Below are positions 1-6,372 of a DNA stretch of 18,509 nt, one piece after another. Numbering within the stretch: the stretch's first letter is position 1; each line of letters begins with the position of its first letter. The notes beneath the pieces were generated by a model. It had not been told where the DNA came from and did not search any database. It was given only the letters and a program-made list of their open reading frames with translations. Source of the stretch: JACMLD01 sp038229695 (GTDB taxonomy: Bacteria > Bacteroidota > Bacteroidia > Chitinophagales > Chitinophagaceae); assembly GCA_038229695.1 (NCBI GenBank), contig JBBROE010000091.1, forward strand, positions 1-18,509, read 5' to 3'. Both the position numbers and the translations under genes were made by a program.

Positions 1-907
1 AGAAGAGGCTGTGCCTGGGATCGTACATATGGGTCGGCTCCGAACCTGCGCCGTTGAGTTCGATGATCGAAAAGTGTTTGCCGGCACTCAGTTCGGCCCA
101 GCTCCTGTAACGGACGTCGAGCCGTCCGAAATAAAAACCGGGCACCTGCCGGCAGATGATATCGATCGATCGTACAAATTCCGCATCGGCGAGATGGGAG
201 TAATCTAGAAATTTTGCGCCACGCGCATGGTTGCCGTACGGCACCAATTCCCGCCGCTCACCTGCTGCCGGAACATCGTAAAGGCCTTCCCCCAGGTCGC
301 CCTTCAATGCTTCCACCTGTAAAATATGACGGGGATCGGCTTGCAGCAGGGTCAGCAGGTCCGACTTACCGTCACCAGTAACCGCTAATAATTCCTTGCC
401 CACGATGCCGGATACCCGGCCCCGATCTTCACCCGGCAGGCGGTAATAAAACACGCCTATTTCCAGGGGGTAGTCCACGTACACCTGCAGGAGCCAGTTG
501 AACCTCGACCGTTTTGCATAAAGTACCAGGTCTGCTTCATGATTGATTTTCTTTACCCCCCTTCCCTGCCCGCCCACATCAGGTTTGGCCATGAGCGGGT
601 AAGCAAACTGTTGTTGTGCCATCTGGGAAAGGATGGCCGGCATCGGCGTTCCGGCCGGAAAGAAAAGGGTGGCCGGGTAAAAGGAAGGCGGCATTAAATC
701 GTAAATCTTTTTCTTGGATTCCATCAGGAAGCCACCGTTCTCGATGGTGGGGTTGGCGGCGGCAAAGAAAAAAAAGGAACGCGCGCGCAAAGCGAGTAGT
801 GCCCATACCGGCAATACCCAACCGTAGACCTGGTTGAACGACCAGTATTCCCAGTGTAGAAGCCGGATGAAAAAAGGCCGGCGGCCAAGGCGTTGCAGCA
901 ACGTCAT
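1..907 (-). CDS. ATP-grasp family protein (D-Ala-D-Ala ligase-like), C-terminus cut by window edge
   Basis: I translated this minus-strand frame by hand. It is open from an ATG at 907 to the left edge (302 residues seen), so the C-terminus is missing. The start overlaps the stop of the upstream NRDE gene as ATGA (ATG 907-905, TGA 906-904), a classic translational-coupling arrangement that fixes the start. The N-terminal ~60 residues are aromatic and hydrophobic (WVLPVWALLALRAR near 30-43), then ANP..ENGGFLMESK (51-65). AKPDVGGQGRGV (107-118) looks like the ATP-grasp lysine plus glycine-rich loop. VGKELLAVTGDGKSDL (169-184), FGRLDVRYRS (260-269) and IIELNGAGSEPTHMYD (281-296) match the metal-binding E-x-N end of the fold. 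Family members ligate a carboxylate to an amine or thiol using ATP. The substrate cannot be told from this sequence. Homologues are often labelled D-alanine-D-alanine ligase, but I would keep only the ATP-grasp assignment. Confidence 0.85.
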   Translation of the reverse strand, partial: MTLLQRLGRRPFFIRLLHWEYWSFNQVYGWVLPVWALLALRARSFFFFAAANPTIENGGFLMESKKKIYDLMPPSFYPATLFFPAGTPMPAILSQMAQQQFAYPLMAKPDVGGQGRGVKKINHEADLVLYAKRSRFNWLLQVYVDYPLEIGVFYYRLPGEDRGRVSGIVGKELLAVTGDGKSDLLTLLQADPRHILQVEALKGDLGEGLYDVPAAGERRELVPYGNHARGAKFLDYSHLADAEFVRSIDIICRQVPGFYFGRLDVRYRSWAELSAGKHFSIIELNGAGSEPTHMYDPRHSLF

Positions 908-1635
908 GGTACCAGTACGGCCGGTTGGGAAATCGGGAGCTCCAGCAGGCTGCGGTGGTCGTCCCGCGTGTCCAGGTATTCCATGGCTCCCTTGCCGGAT
1001 CCCAGCTGCATAACGGTGATGCTCACGGTAAATAATTCATCGTCGAGGTTCATCTTCAAATCAGTTTCGGGATCGCCTTCTCCTGCGTTGAGGTGGAAAT
1101 TCAGCAGGGTATCGGGTGCCAGCGCCGGTTGTTGCTGTAGCCATTGGTTGAACCAGCGTTCCCGTTTGGCATAGATGGTTTTATTGTACAGGGTAACTGA
1201 CGCCCAGATATGCGGCTTTGCAGGGTCGGGGCGGTTGAGGTGTTTTTCGGTACCATCCCAGCGGCAATCGTACAGCGTTTCGCGGCTCCAGATCACCAGG
1301 GTGAACGGTTCAATGCCTGCGAGATCCAGCTGCTGGAAATGCTGCACGGGGTCAGGCGCCGAAAAAATATCGAGAAAAACGATCCCGCGGCTCTTGCGGT
1401 AGGGCGGCGCTGGGATATGGTTGTGGTAGGCACCGTTCAGCAGGGCTGCCGCGTCGCCACGGTCGTTGAGGGCCACCCAGGTGCCCCCGGCTGTCGTATC
1501 GCGCGGGAACAACAAACGGGTTCCGTTTAATTCATACAGCCGCGGGGGAAAAGCGCGACCCCGCGTGGATTTCTCATCCCGGCTATGCGCGATCAGCACC
1601 GACTGGCTACCCGGTATAAAGCTTACTGTGCACAT
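904..1635 (-). CDS. NRDE family protein (TANGO2 homologue)
   Basis: A 243-residue protein of the NRDE/TANGO2 family. The start is strongly supported because family members begin Met-Cys (here MCTVSFIPGS), and Cys2 is the presumed N-terminal nucleophile of an Ntn-hydrolase-like fold. The name motif reads SRDE here (residues 18-21) instead of NRDE. The conserved segment FPRDTTAGGTWVALNDRG (43-60) and LLNGAY (65-70) follow. In eukaryotes TANGO2 is tied to lipid and haem handling; the bacterial role is not settled. The gene lies between a DinB-like gene (overlap of 13 bp at 1623-1635) and the ATP-grasp gene (overlap ATGA at 904-907), so the three are almost certainly one transcript. No signal peptide or membrane segment is seen, so it is probably cytoplasmic. 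Confidence 0.9.
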   Translation of the reverse strand: MCTVSFIPGSQSVLIAHSRDEKSTRGRAFPPRLYELNGTRLLFPRDTTAGGTWVALNDRGDAAALLNGAYHNHIPAPPYRKSRGIVFLDIFSAPDPVQHFQQLDLAGIEPFTLVIWSRETLYDCRWDGTEKHLNRPDPAKPHIWASVTLYNKTIYAKRERWFNQWLQQQPALAPDTLLNFHLNAGEGDPETDLKMNLDDELFTVSITVMQLGSGKGAMEYLDTRDDHRSLLELPISQPAVLVP

Positions 1636-2117
1636 GATTCCTGGTACTTGAGGGTGGAGGGGGCTACGCCAAAAGAGTCGGGCAGTGATAACTTCATTAT
1701 TTCGCGGATGCCGATCTTGATCAGTGCCATATGATGAATGGCATGTTCGAGGTTGTATAGTAATTCCCGGTAATAGTTGGTGGGGATGGTGGCCTGGCCG
1801 GGCAGGTCGAAACCGGCTTCCAGCGCCAGTTCCTTATCGGGCCGCTGCAGCCGGCTGATGATACCCCGGACCCTTGTAATGGCATAAGCGGGGTCATTTT
1901 CCGTCATCGCGTCGCGCTCCCGGTGCTCATAGTTGATCCGGCCGCTTTCATAGCCGGTTTCCAGGCAATGGAACATGTCAATCACATGCCGTACATGCTG
2001 GCCAATGCCTGCGCCGGACAACGCATTTACTGCTGCCCCGTATTCGGCTGCCGGCAACTGGCCGATAGCATCCACTAACTGGCTGAGTTCTTTCCTGGTA
2101 ACTTCCTGTAATAGCAT
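1623..2117 (-). CDS. DinB-like (DinB/YfiT superfamily) four-helix protein
   Basis: A 164-residue mostly helical protein. Histidines typical of the DinB/YfiT metal-binding bundle are visible: H41 and H44 in GQHVRHVIDMFH, and the cluster NLEHAIHHMALIKIG with H125, H128 and H129. That is the usual pattern of one early His on helix 2 and a pair on a later helix. Superfamily members include thiol-dependent transferases, some of which use mycothiol or bacillithiol. That is noteworthy because bshC lies in this window, but no direct link can be shown. It is the first gene of an overlapping three-gene operon with NRDE and ATP-grasp genes downstream. No good TAnnTTTG box was found in the 67-bp gap upstream (2118-2184). 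The family assignment is fairly sure; the reaction is unknown. Confidence 0.8.
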   Translation of the reverse strand: MLLQEVTRKELSQLVDAIGQLPAAEYGAAVNALSGAGIGQHVRHVIDMFHCLETGYESGRINYEHRERDAMTENDPAYAITRVRGIISRLQRPDKELALEAGFDLPGQATIPTNYYRELLYNLEHAIHHMALIKIGIREIMKLSLPDSFGVAPSTLKYQESCAQ

Positions 2118-2184
2118 GAGGTTCTTTTATAGCTGCTTAGGATGACGGCCATTTTTCAAATGATCGGTAGATAAGGCCGACTGG

Positions 2185-2721
2185 TCACTTTTTTTTGCCG
2201 AAGATACTGAGGTCGATAATTACTTTATCGGCCAGTACCATGCTGTTACCACCGACATGAAAATCGCGGCGGTTGATGGTAAAGCTGCCTTTGAGCAGCA
2301 AGCCGTCTGCCTCCTGCTCCGCCGTAAAGGGGAAGGATATATCCTGCGTTACATCTTTGATGGTAAGTTTGCCGGTTACTGTAAAGTGGCTGCCTTTTTT
2401 CGCTATCTGTTCGGAGACAAAGGTCATCCTGGGATATTTTTCCACGTCCAGGTAATCGTCTTTTTTCAGGTGGCTGTCGCGGAGGTCGTTGTCGGTATTC
2501 ACCGTGGCGGTTTCCAGGCTGATCTCGAACCGGCCTGCGGCGGGATTGGCTGCTGAAAATGCGATTGACCCCCTGAGCCCTTTGAACGACCCACCGGTGT
2601 TGATACCAAAATTCTTGACGGTAAATTTAATGGCAGATTTATCATCAGCGGGCTCGAAGTTCTGTGCCAGCGAAACTAGTGTGCACAGCACCAGGCTGGC
2701 GATACATGTAATTTTTTTCAT
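2185..2721 (-). CDS. Secreted YceI family protein
   Basis: A 178-residue YceI-domain protein, close to the usual family length. Residues 1-19 form a signal peptide (MKK, then a hydrophobic run ending SLAQ), so it should be periplasmic. Family hallmarks are visible: IKFTVKNFGINTGGSFKGL (31-49), LRDSHLKKDDYLDVEKYP (80-97), VTGKLTIKDVTQDISFPF (115-132) and INRRDFHVG (149-157). YceI folds are lipocalin-like barrels that bind isoprenoid lipids or quinones in characterised members. It is the last gene of the minus-strand set after DoxX, YHS and Crp genes. It also has its own minus-7 element in the 61-bp gap upstream, so it can be transcribed separately. Function is inferred from the family only. 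Confidence 0.93.
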   Translation of the reverse strand: MKKITCIASLVLCTLVSLAQNFEPADDKSAIKFTVKNFGINTGGSFKGLRGSIAFSAANPAAGRFEISLETATVNTDNDLRDSHLKKDDYLDVEKYPRMTFVSEQIAKKGSHFTVTGKLTIKDVTQDISFPFTAEQEADGLLLKGSFTINRRDFHVGGNSMVLADKVIIDLSIFGKKK

Positions 2722-2763
2722 ATAGTACTCTAACCGGGCTGCAATGAGATTGTTCCCGGGATT

Positions 2764-2772
2764 GCAAAAATA
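2764..2772 (-). promoter_or_regulatory. Bacteroidota minus-7 element for the YceI gene
   Basis: On the minus strand this reads TATTTTTGC, an exact match to the Bacteroidota sigma-A minus-7 consensus TAnnTTTGc. It lies about 43 bp upstream of the YceI ATG, just past the stop of the DoxX gene. No convincing TTTG minus-33 element was found at the expected spacing, so a helper protein (for example the upstream Crp-type regulator) may be needed. Confidence 0.55.
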
Positions 2773-2782
2773 TCAAATTCTT

Positions 2783-3184
2783 TCAGGAATACACCGGGTG
2801 GTTACCCGGCAGTAGGCGAAGCACCTGCACCCGGTAAATGACCAGCAGCAGGAGGCAGGATACGAACGCCACAACCGCTTCGGTAAACAACACATAATCG
2901 CCTTCAAATTTTATCCCGAGTTTGGTGAGGTGGAAGAAGATGGCGCCTGCCATCAGCCCGCAGCCCAGGATAGCCCCCCAGCCCGTGGTTTTAGGGTTCA
3001 GGAGCAGGATACAGGCAATGACTTCAAAAATACCGGTGCCGATCCTTCCCCAAGGCTCCATGCCCAGTGCGGTAAAGAGGCGGACGGACTGCGGATGGCC
3101 GGAAAATTTGAAATAAAGCGTCATCCCGATAATAATTACCGCGGTGAGGCGGAGGAGCCAGGTGATGATTAGTTTGGCAGTCAT
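2783..3184 (-). CDS. DoxX family membrane protein
   Basis: A 133-residue integral membrane protein with four predicted helices, around residues 5-25, 46-64, 70-88 and 97-117. Length and layout match the DoxX/DoxX-like family: an early LRLTAVIIIGMTLYFKF helix, GTGIFEVIACILLL in helix 2, and a short C-terminal cytoplasmic tail. DoxX proteins are small quinol- or thiosulfate-oxidation-associated subunits in some archaea and envelope redox helpers in bacteria. Most bacterial members have no proven function. It begins 15 bp after the stop of the YHS gene and so is very likely co-transcribed with it. The YceI gene follows 61 bp on. A role in envelope redox balance with those secreted partners is inference. 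Confidence 0.85.
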   Translation of the reverse strand: MTAKLIITWLLRLTAVIIIGMTLYFKFSGHPQSVRLFTALGMEPWGRIGTGIFEVIACILLLNPKTTGWGAILGCGLMAGAIFFHLTKLGIKFEGDYVLFTEAVVAFVSCLLLLVIYRVQVLRLLPGNHPVYS

Positions 3185-3199
3185 ATTACAGGTTTACAG

Positions 3200-3661
3200 T
3201 TAATGAATGGTTTTGGCCCAGTTGCTGTCAGCCTTTTTTTTCAGGTTGGATTCGTCCTTGTTCCAGCTCGTCAGCGTGTTGGTGAAAAATTTGTTGTAGA
3301 AGAGGTTCAGCTTACCATCTACAAGCTTAAAAGTTTTGGGATCCACGCTCACTTTCTCCCCGCTGTTACCCATGGCATAGGCACACCAGCCACCATAGGC
3401 CGGTTCATATTTAGCGGGGTCTTTTTTAAATTCAGCAGCAGCGGTGGGGCTTGCAAAATAATAGGTGACACCCTGGTCAACGACCGCATTGTATTTTGAA
3501 CCTTTGACGGCTTTGTGTGCTGTGAAATAGGCTACCGGGTCATATCCACTGATGGCCACCCCATCTTCGAGATTGTATTCTTTTTTACGGAGCGGAGCGT
3601 CCTGAGCGAAGGTGGCTGACAGGCAACTGCCGAATAACAACGAGAACAATATTTTTTTCAT
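3200..3661 (-). CDS. Secreted YHS domain-containing protein
   Basis: A 153-residue protein with a signal peptide (residues 1-19, ending FAQ) and a YHS domain. The domain is visible as ISGYDPVAYFTAHKAVKGS (37-55), then a YYFASPTAAAEFKKDPAKY stretch (67-85) and YGGWCAYAMGNSGE (89-102). The last includes the single Cys93, typical of this secreted subgroup. YHS domains are small metal-associated modules related to TRASH domains. The secreted Bacteroidota type lies beside DoxX and YceI genes as it does here. The start has a matching minus-7 box 17-24 bp upstream. The gene lies 62 bp downstream of the Crp/Fnr regulator and 15 bp before DoxX. The biochemical role is not known; a metal or redox role is a reasonable guess. 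Confidence 0.9.
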   Translation of the reverse strand: MKKILFSLLFGSCLSATFAQDAPLRKKEYNLEDGVAISGYDPVAYFTAHKAVKGSKYNAVVDQGVTYYFASPTAAAEFKKDPAKYEPAYGGWCAYAMGNSGEKVSVDPKTFKLVDGKLNLFYNKFFTNTLTSWNKDESNLKKKADSNWAKTIH

Positions 3662-3667
3662 GAATTG

Positions 3668-3685
3668 TTTTGTTGATCAAAAATA
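3668..3685 (-). promoter_or_regulatory. Promoter box and overlapping dyad for the YHS-DoxX genes
   Basis: On the minus strand 3685-3678 reads TATTTTTG, an exact TAnnTTTG minus-7 box. It overlaps a dyad centred on the perfect 8-bp palindrome TTGATCAA (3673-3680). Outward pairing continues imperfectly, with 7 of 9 base pairs matching over 3668-3685. A Crp/Fnr-family regulator is encoded immediately upstream, so this is a candidate operator, but it lacks the usual spacer of an FNR box. No clear minus-33 TTTG was seen. Confidence 0.45.
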
Positions 3686-3723
3686 GATCGCCGGCAGGGG
3701 GCTGGCTGTCACCTAACCGACAT

Positions 3724-4425
3724 TTACCCAATCTGTACCAATTTTTGTAATTTCTTAACATCCCTGAAATTGATCTGCTGGCGGTTGAAGGAAAGCAATT
3801 GTTCTTCGTCCAGTTCATTGATTAGGGTGGTGACGGTTTGCCGGCTGGAGCCGATGAGCTGCGCAATGTCTTCGTGGGTGAGGTAATTGGGAATGGTGAG
3901 CACCGCAACGTCTCCGCCGGGTTCGTGGAGTTGCAGCAGCTGCCATAAGAAATCCAGCAGCCTTGTCTTCACATCTTTATGCAGCAGGTTAATCAGCCGG
4001 TTCTGTATCTGGCGGAGTTTATTACCGACCTGACGGGTATACCTAAGCGCAATTTCGGGTTTTCGCCGGAGCAGTTTTTCAAAATCATCAATGTTGAAAG
4101 CACACAGGCTCACATCGGCCTTGTATGCCTGGGCGAACTCCCCGTTGAGGTTATTTTTTTCGAGCGTAAACTGGCCGAAGAGTTCTCCCCTGCTGATAAT
4201 TTCCTTGACCACTTCCTTCCCGCTTTCGTCTATGCAGCCGATACGGATATAACCCTCCTTGATAAAATAAAGTTTATTGTGGTGAAAGGCTTCGAAGTAG
4301 ATATAGTCACCCCGGCGGGCCTCCACAAAATTATGTACGATATCCAGTTCCTGGTACTCCGCTTCGGAAAGGTGGCACCAGAGATCGTAATTGCGTATCA
4401 GCAGCATTTGTTTATCGACAGTCAT
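3724..4425 (-). CDS. Crp/Fnr family transcriptional regulator
   Basis: A Crp/Fnr regulator of 233 residues from the ATG at 4425. A further in-frame ATG at 4407 is also possible. An in-frame TTG at 4452 exists but sits in promoter-like sequence and is less likely. The N-terminal two-thirds is a cyclic-nucleotide-binding-type barrel (GDYIYFEAFHHNKLYFIKEG near 39-58, GELFGQFTL 80-88). The phosphate-binding RxS signature of cAMP receptors is absent, as are the clustered N-terminal cysteines of Fe-S FNR, so the ligand is unknown. A dimerisation helix lies at about 115-150. The winged HTH (LTHEDIAQLIGSSRQTVTTL, 182-201) is near the C-terminus. It is followed on the same strand by YHS, DoxX and YceI genes, which are its likely targets. 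A divergent Fe-S protein gene starts 90 bp away. Confidence 0.9.
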   Translation of the reverse strand: MTVDKQMLLIRNYDLWCHLSEAEYQELDIVHNFVEARRGDYIYFEAFHHNKLYFIKEGYIRIGCIDESGKEVVKEIISRGELFGQFTLEKNNLNGEFAQAYKADVSLCAFNIDDFEKLLRRKPEIALRYTRQVGNKLRQIQNRLINLLHKDVKTRLLDFLWQLLQLHEPGGDVAVLTIPNYLTHEDIAQLIGSSRQTVTTLINELDEEQLLSFNRQQINFRDVKKLQKLVQIG

Positions 4426-4484
4426 ATCGGCAGTTCTGGCAGTAAGGTACAAATTATGCCCTGAATGGAAATCCGGTCTGGGGC

Positions 4485-4506
4485 TTTTGGAGTAGTTTTA
4501 CCAAAA
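4485..4506. promoter_or_regulatory. 22-bp dyad in the Crp / Fe-S protein divergent intergenic region
   Basis: TTTTGG (4485-4490) and CCAAAA (4501-4506) are perfect inverted half-sites separated by 10 bp. The overall length of 22 bp equals that of Crp-family operators, though the half-site is not the E. coli TGTGA. The dyad covers a near-match minus-7 box for the rightward gene (TAGTTTTA at 4493-4500). It is a candidate autoregulatory or co-regulatory site. Confidence 0.35.
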
Positions 4507-4514
4507 CAACCTGT

Positions 4515-5294
4515 ATGACGATACCCGTTGCCGCCAACCTGCTGGCCAATGGAAACTCTTTTGACATTCTATTCTGGGTGGGCTGCGCGGGGAGCTTTGA
4601 CCAGCGTGCGCAGAAGATCACCAAAGCCTTTGCCCTGATCCTGGAAAAAACCAGGACGAAATATGCTATCCTCGGCCGGGAGGAAATGTGTACCGGTGAC
4701 CCCGTACGCCGCGCCGGCAATGAGTTTCTTTTCCAGATGATGGCGCACCAGAATATCCAGACGCTCGGCACCTACGGCGTTAAAAAAATTGTCACCGCCT
4801 GCCCACACTGCTTTAATACATTGAAGAATGAGTATCCCGAACTCGGTGGTCATTACGAAGTGATCCACCACAGCGTATTCCTGCAGCAGCTGCTCGATGA
4901 AGGAAGAATAGTGCTGAAAGAAGGCGGGGTCTACAAGGGAAAAAAGATCACGTACCACGACAGCTGTTACCTCGGCCGAGCAAACCATATTTACGAAGCC
5001 CCGCGGCAGGTGCTGGAGCGGCTGGATGCCGAACTGGTGGAAATGAAACGCTGTAAAACAAATGGCTTTTGCTGCGGTGCCGGCGGCGCGCAGATGTTCA
5101 AGGAAGAAGAGAAAGGCCGCACCCGCGTCAATTTCGAACGCGCGGCTGAAGCCGTCGGCACAGGGGCAACCGTTGTGGCAGCGGCCTGCCCGTTTTGCAA
5201 TACCATGCTTACCGACGGAATCAAAAACGAAGAGAAAGAAGACAGCATCGCCGTGCTTGACATCGCCGAAATTGTAGCCGCGAGCATGGCCTGA
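4515..5294 (+). CDS. (Fe-S)-binding protein with two cysteine-rich CCG domains
   Basis: A 259-residue protein with two tandem cysteine-rich (CCG) modules of the kind found in heterodisulfide reductase subunit B, GlcF and LutA. Module 1 has Cys24 (WVGCAGSF), Cys59 (EEMCTGDP) and Cys96/Cys99 (TACPHCFNTLKNEYPE). Module 2 has Cys151 (DSCYLGR), Cys186/Cys187 (NGFCCGAGGAQMF) and Cys225/Cys228 (AACPFCNTM). These would hold non-cubane or [4Fe-4S] clusters and pass electrons. Bacteroidota homologues usually sit beside a larger 4Fe-4S dicluster membrane partner. Here the upstream neighbour is a divergent regulator and the downstream gene is unrelated, so the partner is absent from this window. The protein is cytoplasmic or membrane-associated. 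The assignment to the family is strong; substrate and partner are unknown. Confidence 0.9.
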   Translation: MTIPVAANLLANGNSFDILFWVGCAGSFDQRAQKITKAFALILEKTRTKYAILGREEMCTGDPVRRAGNEFLFQMMAHQNIQTLGTYGVKKIVTACPHCFNTLKNEYPELGGHYEVIHHSVFLQQLLDEGRIVLKEGGVYKGKKITYHDSCYLGRANHIYEAPRQVLERLDAELVEMKRCKTNGFCCGAGGAQMFKEEEKGRTRVNFERAAEAVGTGATVVAAACPFCNTMLTDGIKNEEKEDSIAVLDIAEIVAASMA

Positions 5295-5344
5295 TGACGA
5301 CATTACGGGGCAGCAATCAAAAATTTAACCTGTAATTTTACCAC

Positions 5345-5866
5345 ATGAACAATATCGCGTACCAGGATTTACTGCCGGCTGCTTTTGCGCCGGATTCCCG
5401 TGTGTGGATGTACCAGAGTAACCGCCGTTTTTCCATCGGCGAGGCGCTGCAGCTGGAAGATCTGCTGGCAACGTTTACCAAAGACTGGAAATCGCATGGC
5501 ACCCCGGTAGAAGGGTATGCCAACTTGTTTTTCGGGCAATTCCTCGTGCTGATGGCGGATGAGTCGGCTACCGGCGTAAGCGGCTGCAGTACCGACAGCT
5601 CGGTGCGACTGGTCAAAGAAATTGAATCGATATTTAACGTAAGCCTGTTCGACCGGCAACTGCTGGCTTTCCGGGTAAAAGATAAGATCCAGCTGCTGCC
5701 GCTGTCGCAGTTGCAGTATGCGGCTGACAATGGATTCATTGACCCCGATACCATCTATTACAATAACCTGGTGCAGACCAAAGCTGAGCTGGAAACCCGC
5801 TGGATGATCCCGGTGAAGGACAGCTGGCTGGCTAAAAGAATTTCATTCAACACCGCGGGCAGGTAA
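5345..5866 (+). CDS. Conserved Bacteroidota protein of unknown function (often labelled 'ABC transporter ATPase')
   Basis: A 173-residue soluble protein. I recognise the family by the segments DSRVWMYQSNRRFS (17-30), FGQFLVLMADES (63-74), VSGCSTDSSVRLVKEIE (78-94), FNVSLFDRQ (97-105) and PDTIYYNNLVQTKAE (134-148). Bacteroidota homologues are widely annotated as ABC transporter ATPase. No Walker A, Walker B or ABC signature motif is present here, so that name looks wrong. The SGCSTDSS motif with Cys81 is the most striking conserved-looking feature and could be a catalytic or binding site. It follows the Fe-S protein gene by 50 bp on the same strand, so the two may be co-transcribed. No function can be given. 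Confidence 0.8.
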   Translation: MNNIAYQDLLPAAFAPDSRVWMYQSNRRFSIGEALQLEDLLATFTKDWKSHGTPVEGYANLFFGQFLVLMADESATGVSGCSTDSSVRLVKEIESIFNVSLFDRQLLAFRVKDKIQLLPLSQLQYAADNGFIDPDTIYYNNLVQTKAELETRWMIPVKDSWLAKRISFNTAGR

Positions 5867-5941
5867 AGGCTGGCCATAGTTTCCCGCCGGCAGCAGATCC
5901 GTTTCCATGTCCGTAAATGTAGGAGAACCAGGAAAAAAATA

Positions 5942-5972
5942 TTTCCCAATTACGAAAATGATCGTATTTTGC
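5942..5972 (+). promoter_or_regulatory. blaI promoter with overlapping dyad operator
   Basis: A dyad TACGA-N6-TCGTA (5951-5955 and 5962-5966), extending to 7 of 8 paired bases per arm (5948-5955 and 5962-5969), lies just upstream of the BlaI start at 5987. It overlaps a promoter-like TATTTTGC (5965-5972). This is one base short of the ideal TAnnTTTG, with a TTTC 19 bp upstream as a weak minus-33. BlaI/MecI repressors bind short TAC/GTA dyads over their own promoters, so this is a good candidate autoregulatory operator. Confidence 0.55.
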
Positions 5973-5986
5973 GTCAAAGCAATACT

Positions 5987-6367
5987 ATGGCTTCTCCCAA
6001 ATACATCAAACCCACCGAGGGTGAACTGGAAATACTGCGGGTAATATGGTCCAAGGGGCTGGCCAGTGTAAGAGAAGTCCACGAAGAGTTATCCAAAACA
6101 AAAGATGTAGGCTATACCACCACCCTCAAGCTGATGCAGATCATGAACGAGAAGGGACTGGTAAAGCGAGATAAATCCAGCCGTGCCCATTTTTATACGG
6201 CTGCGGTGAGCCAGGAAAAAACCCAGAAACATTTACTGGGTAAACTGATCGACGGACTCTTCGGGGGGTCTTCTGCAAAACTGGTCATCCAGGCACTGGG
6301 TAGCTATAAAGCCAGTGACGCAGAAATCGAAGAGATCCAGCAACTGCTGAATAACCTGAAAAAATAA
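5987..6367 (+). CDS. blaI: BlaI/MecI/CopY family transcriptional repressor
   Basis: A 126-residue winged-helix repressor, the normal family length. The ATG at 5987 is chosen over an in-frame TTG at 5969 because the latter lies inside the promoter/operator. The DNA-binding domain fills residues 9-70: PTEGELEILRVIW (9-21), then VREVHEELS and GYTTTLKLMQIMNEKGLVKRD (42-62). The C-terminal helices (75-126) mediate dimerisation. Members bind dyads upstream of target operons and are released when a BlaR1/MecR1 protease is activated. The partner gene starts 5 bp after this stop, so the pair is one operon. The classical target (beta-lactamase or PBP2a) is not adjacent. In Bacteroidota such pairs commonly control other envelope or stress genes. 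Confidence 0.92.
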   Translation: MASPKYIKPTEGELEILRVIWSKGLASVREVHEELSKTKDVGYTTTLKLMQIMNEKGLVKRDKSSRAHFYTAAVSQEKTQKHLLGKLIDGLFGGSSAKLVIQALGSYKASDAEIEEIQQLLNNLKK

Positions 6368-6372
6368 CCACC

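Noticed and set aside
4426..4452. TTG start nine codons upstream of the Crp ATG
   Set aside because: Overlaps promoter-like TAATTTG sequence and is absent from the usual N-terminus of this family.
4569..5303. A 244-codon open frame antisense to the Fe-S protein gene
   Set aside because: Low-complexity F/H/V-rich translation without family motifs; the opposite strand encodes an intact cysteine-motif protein.
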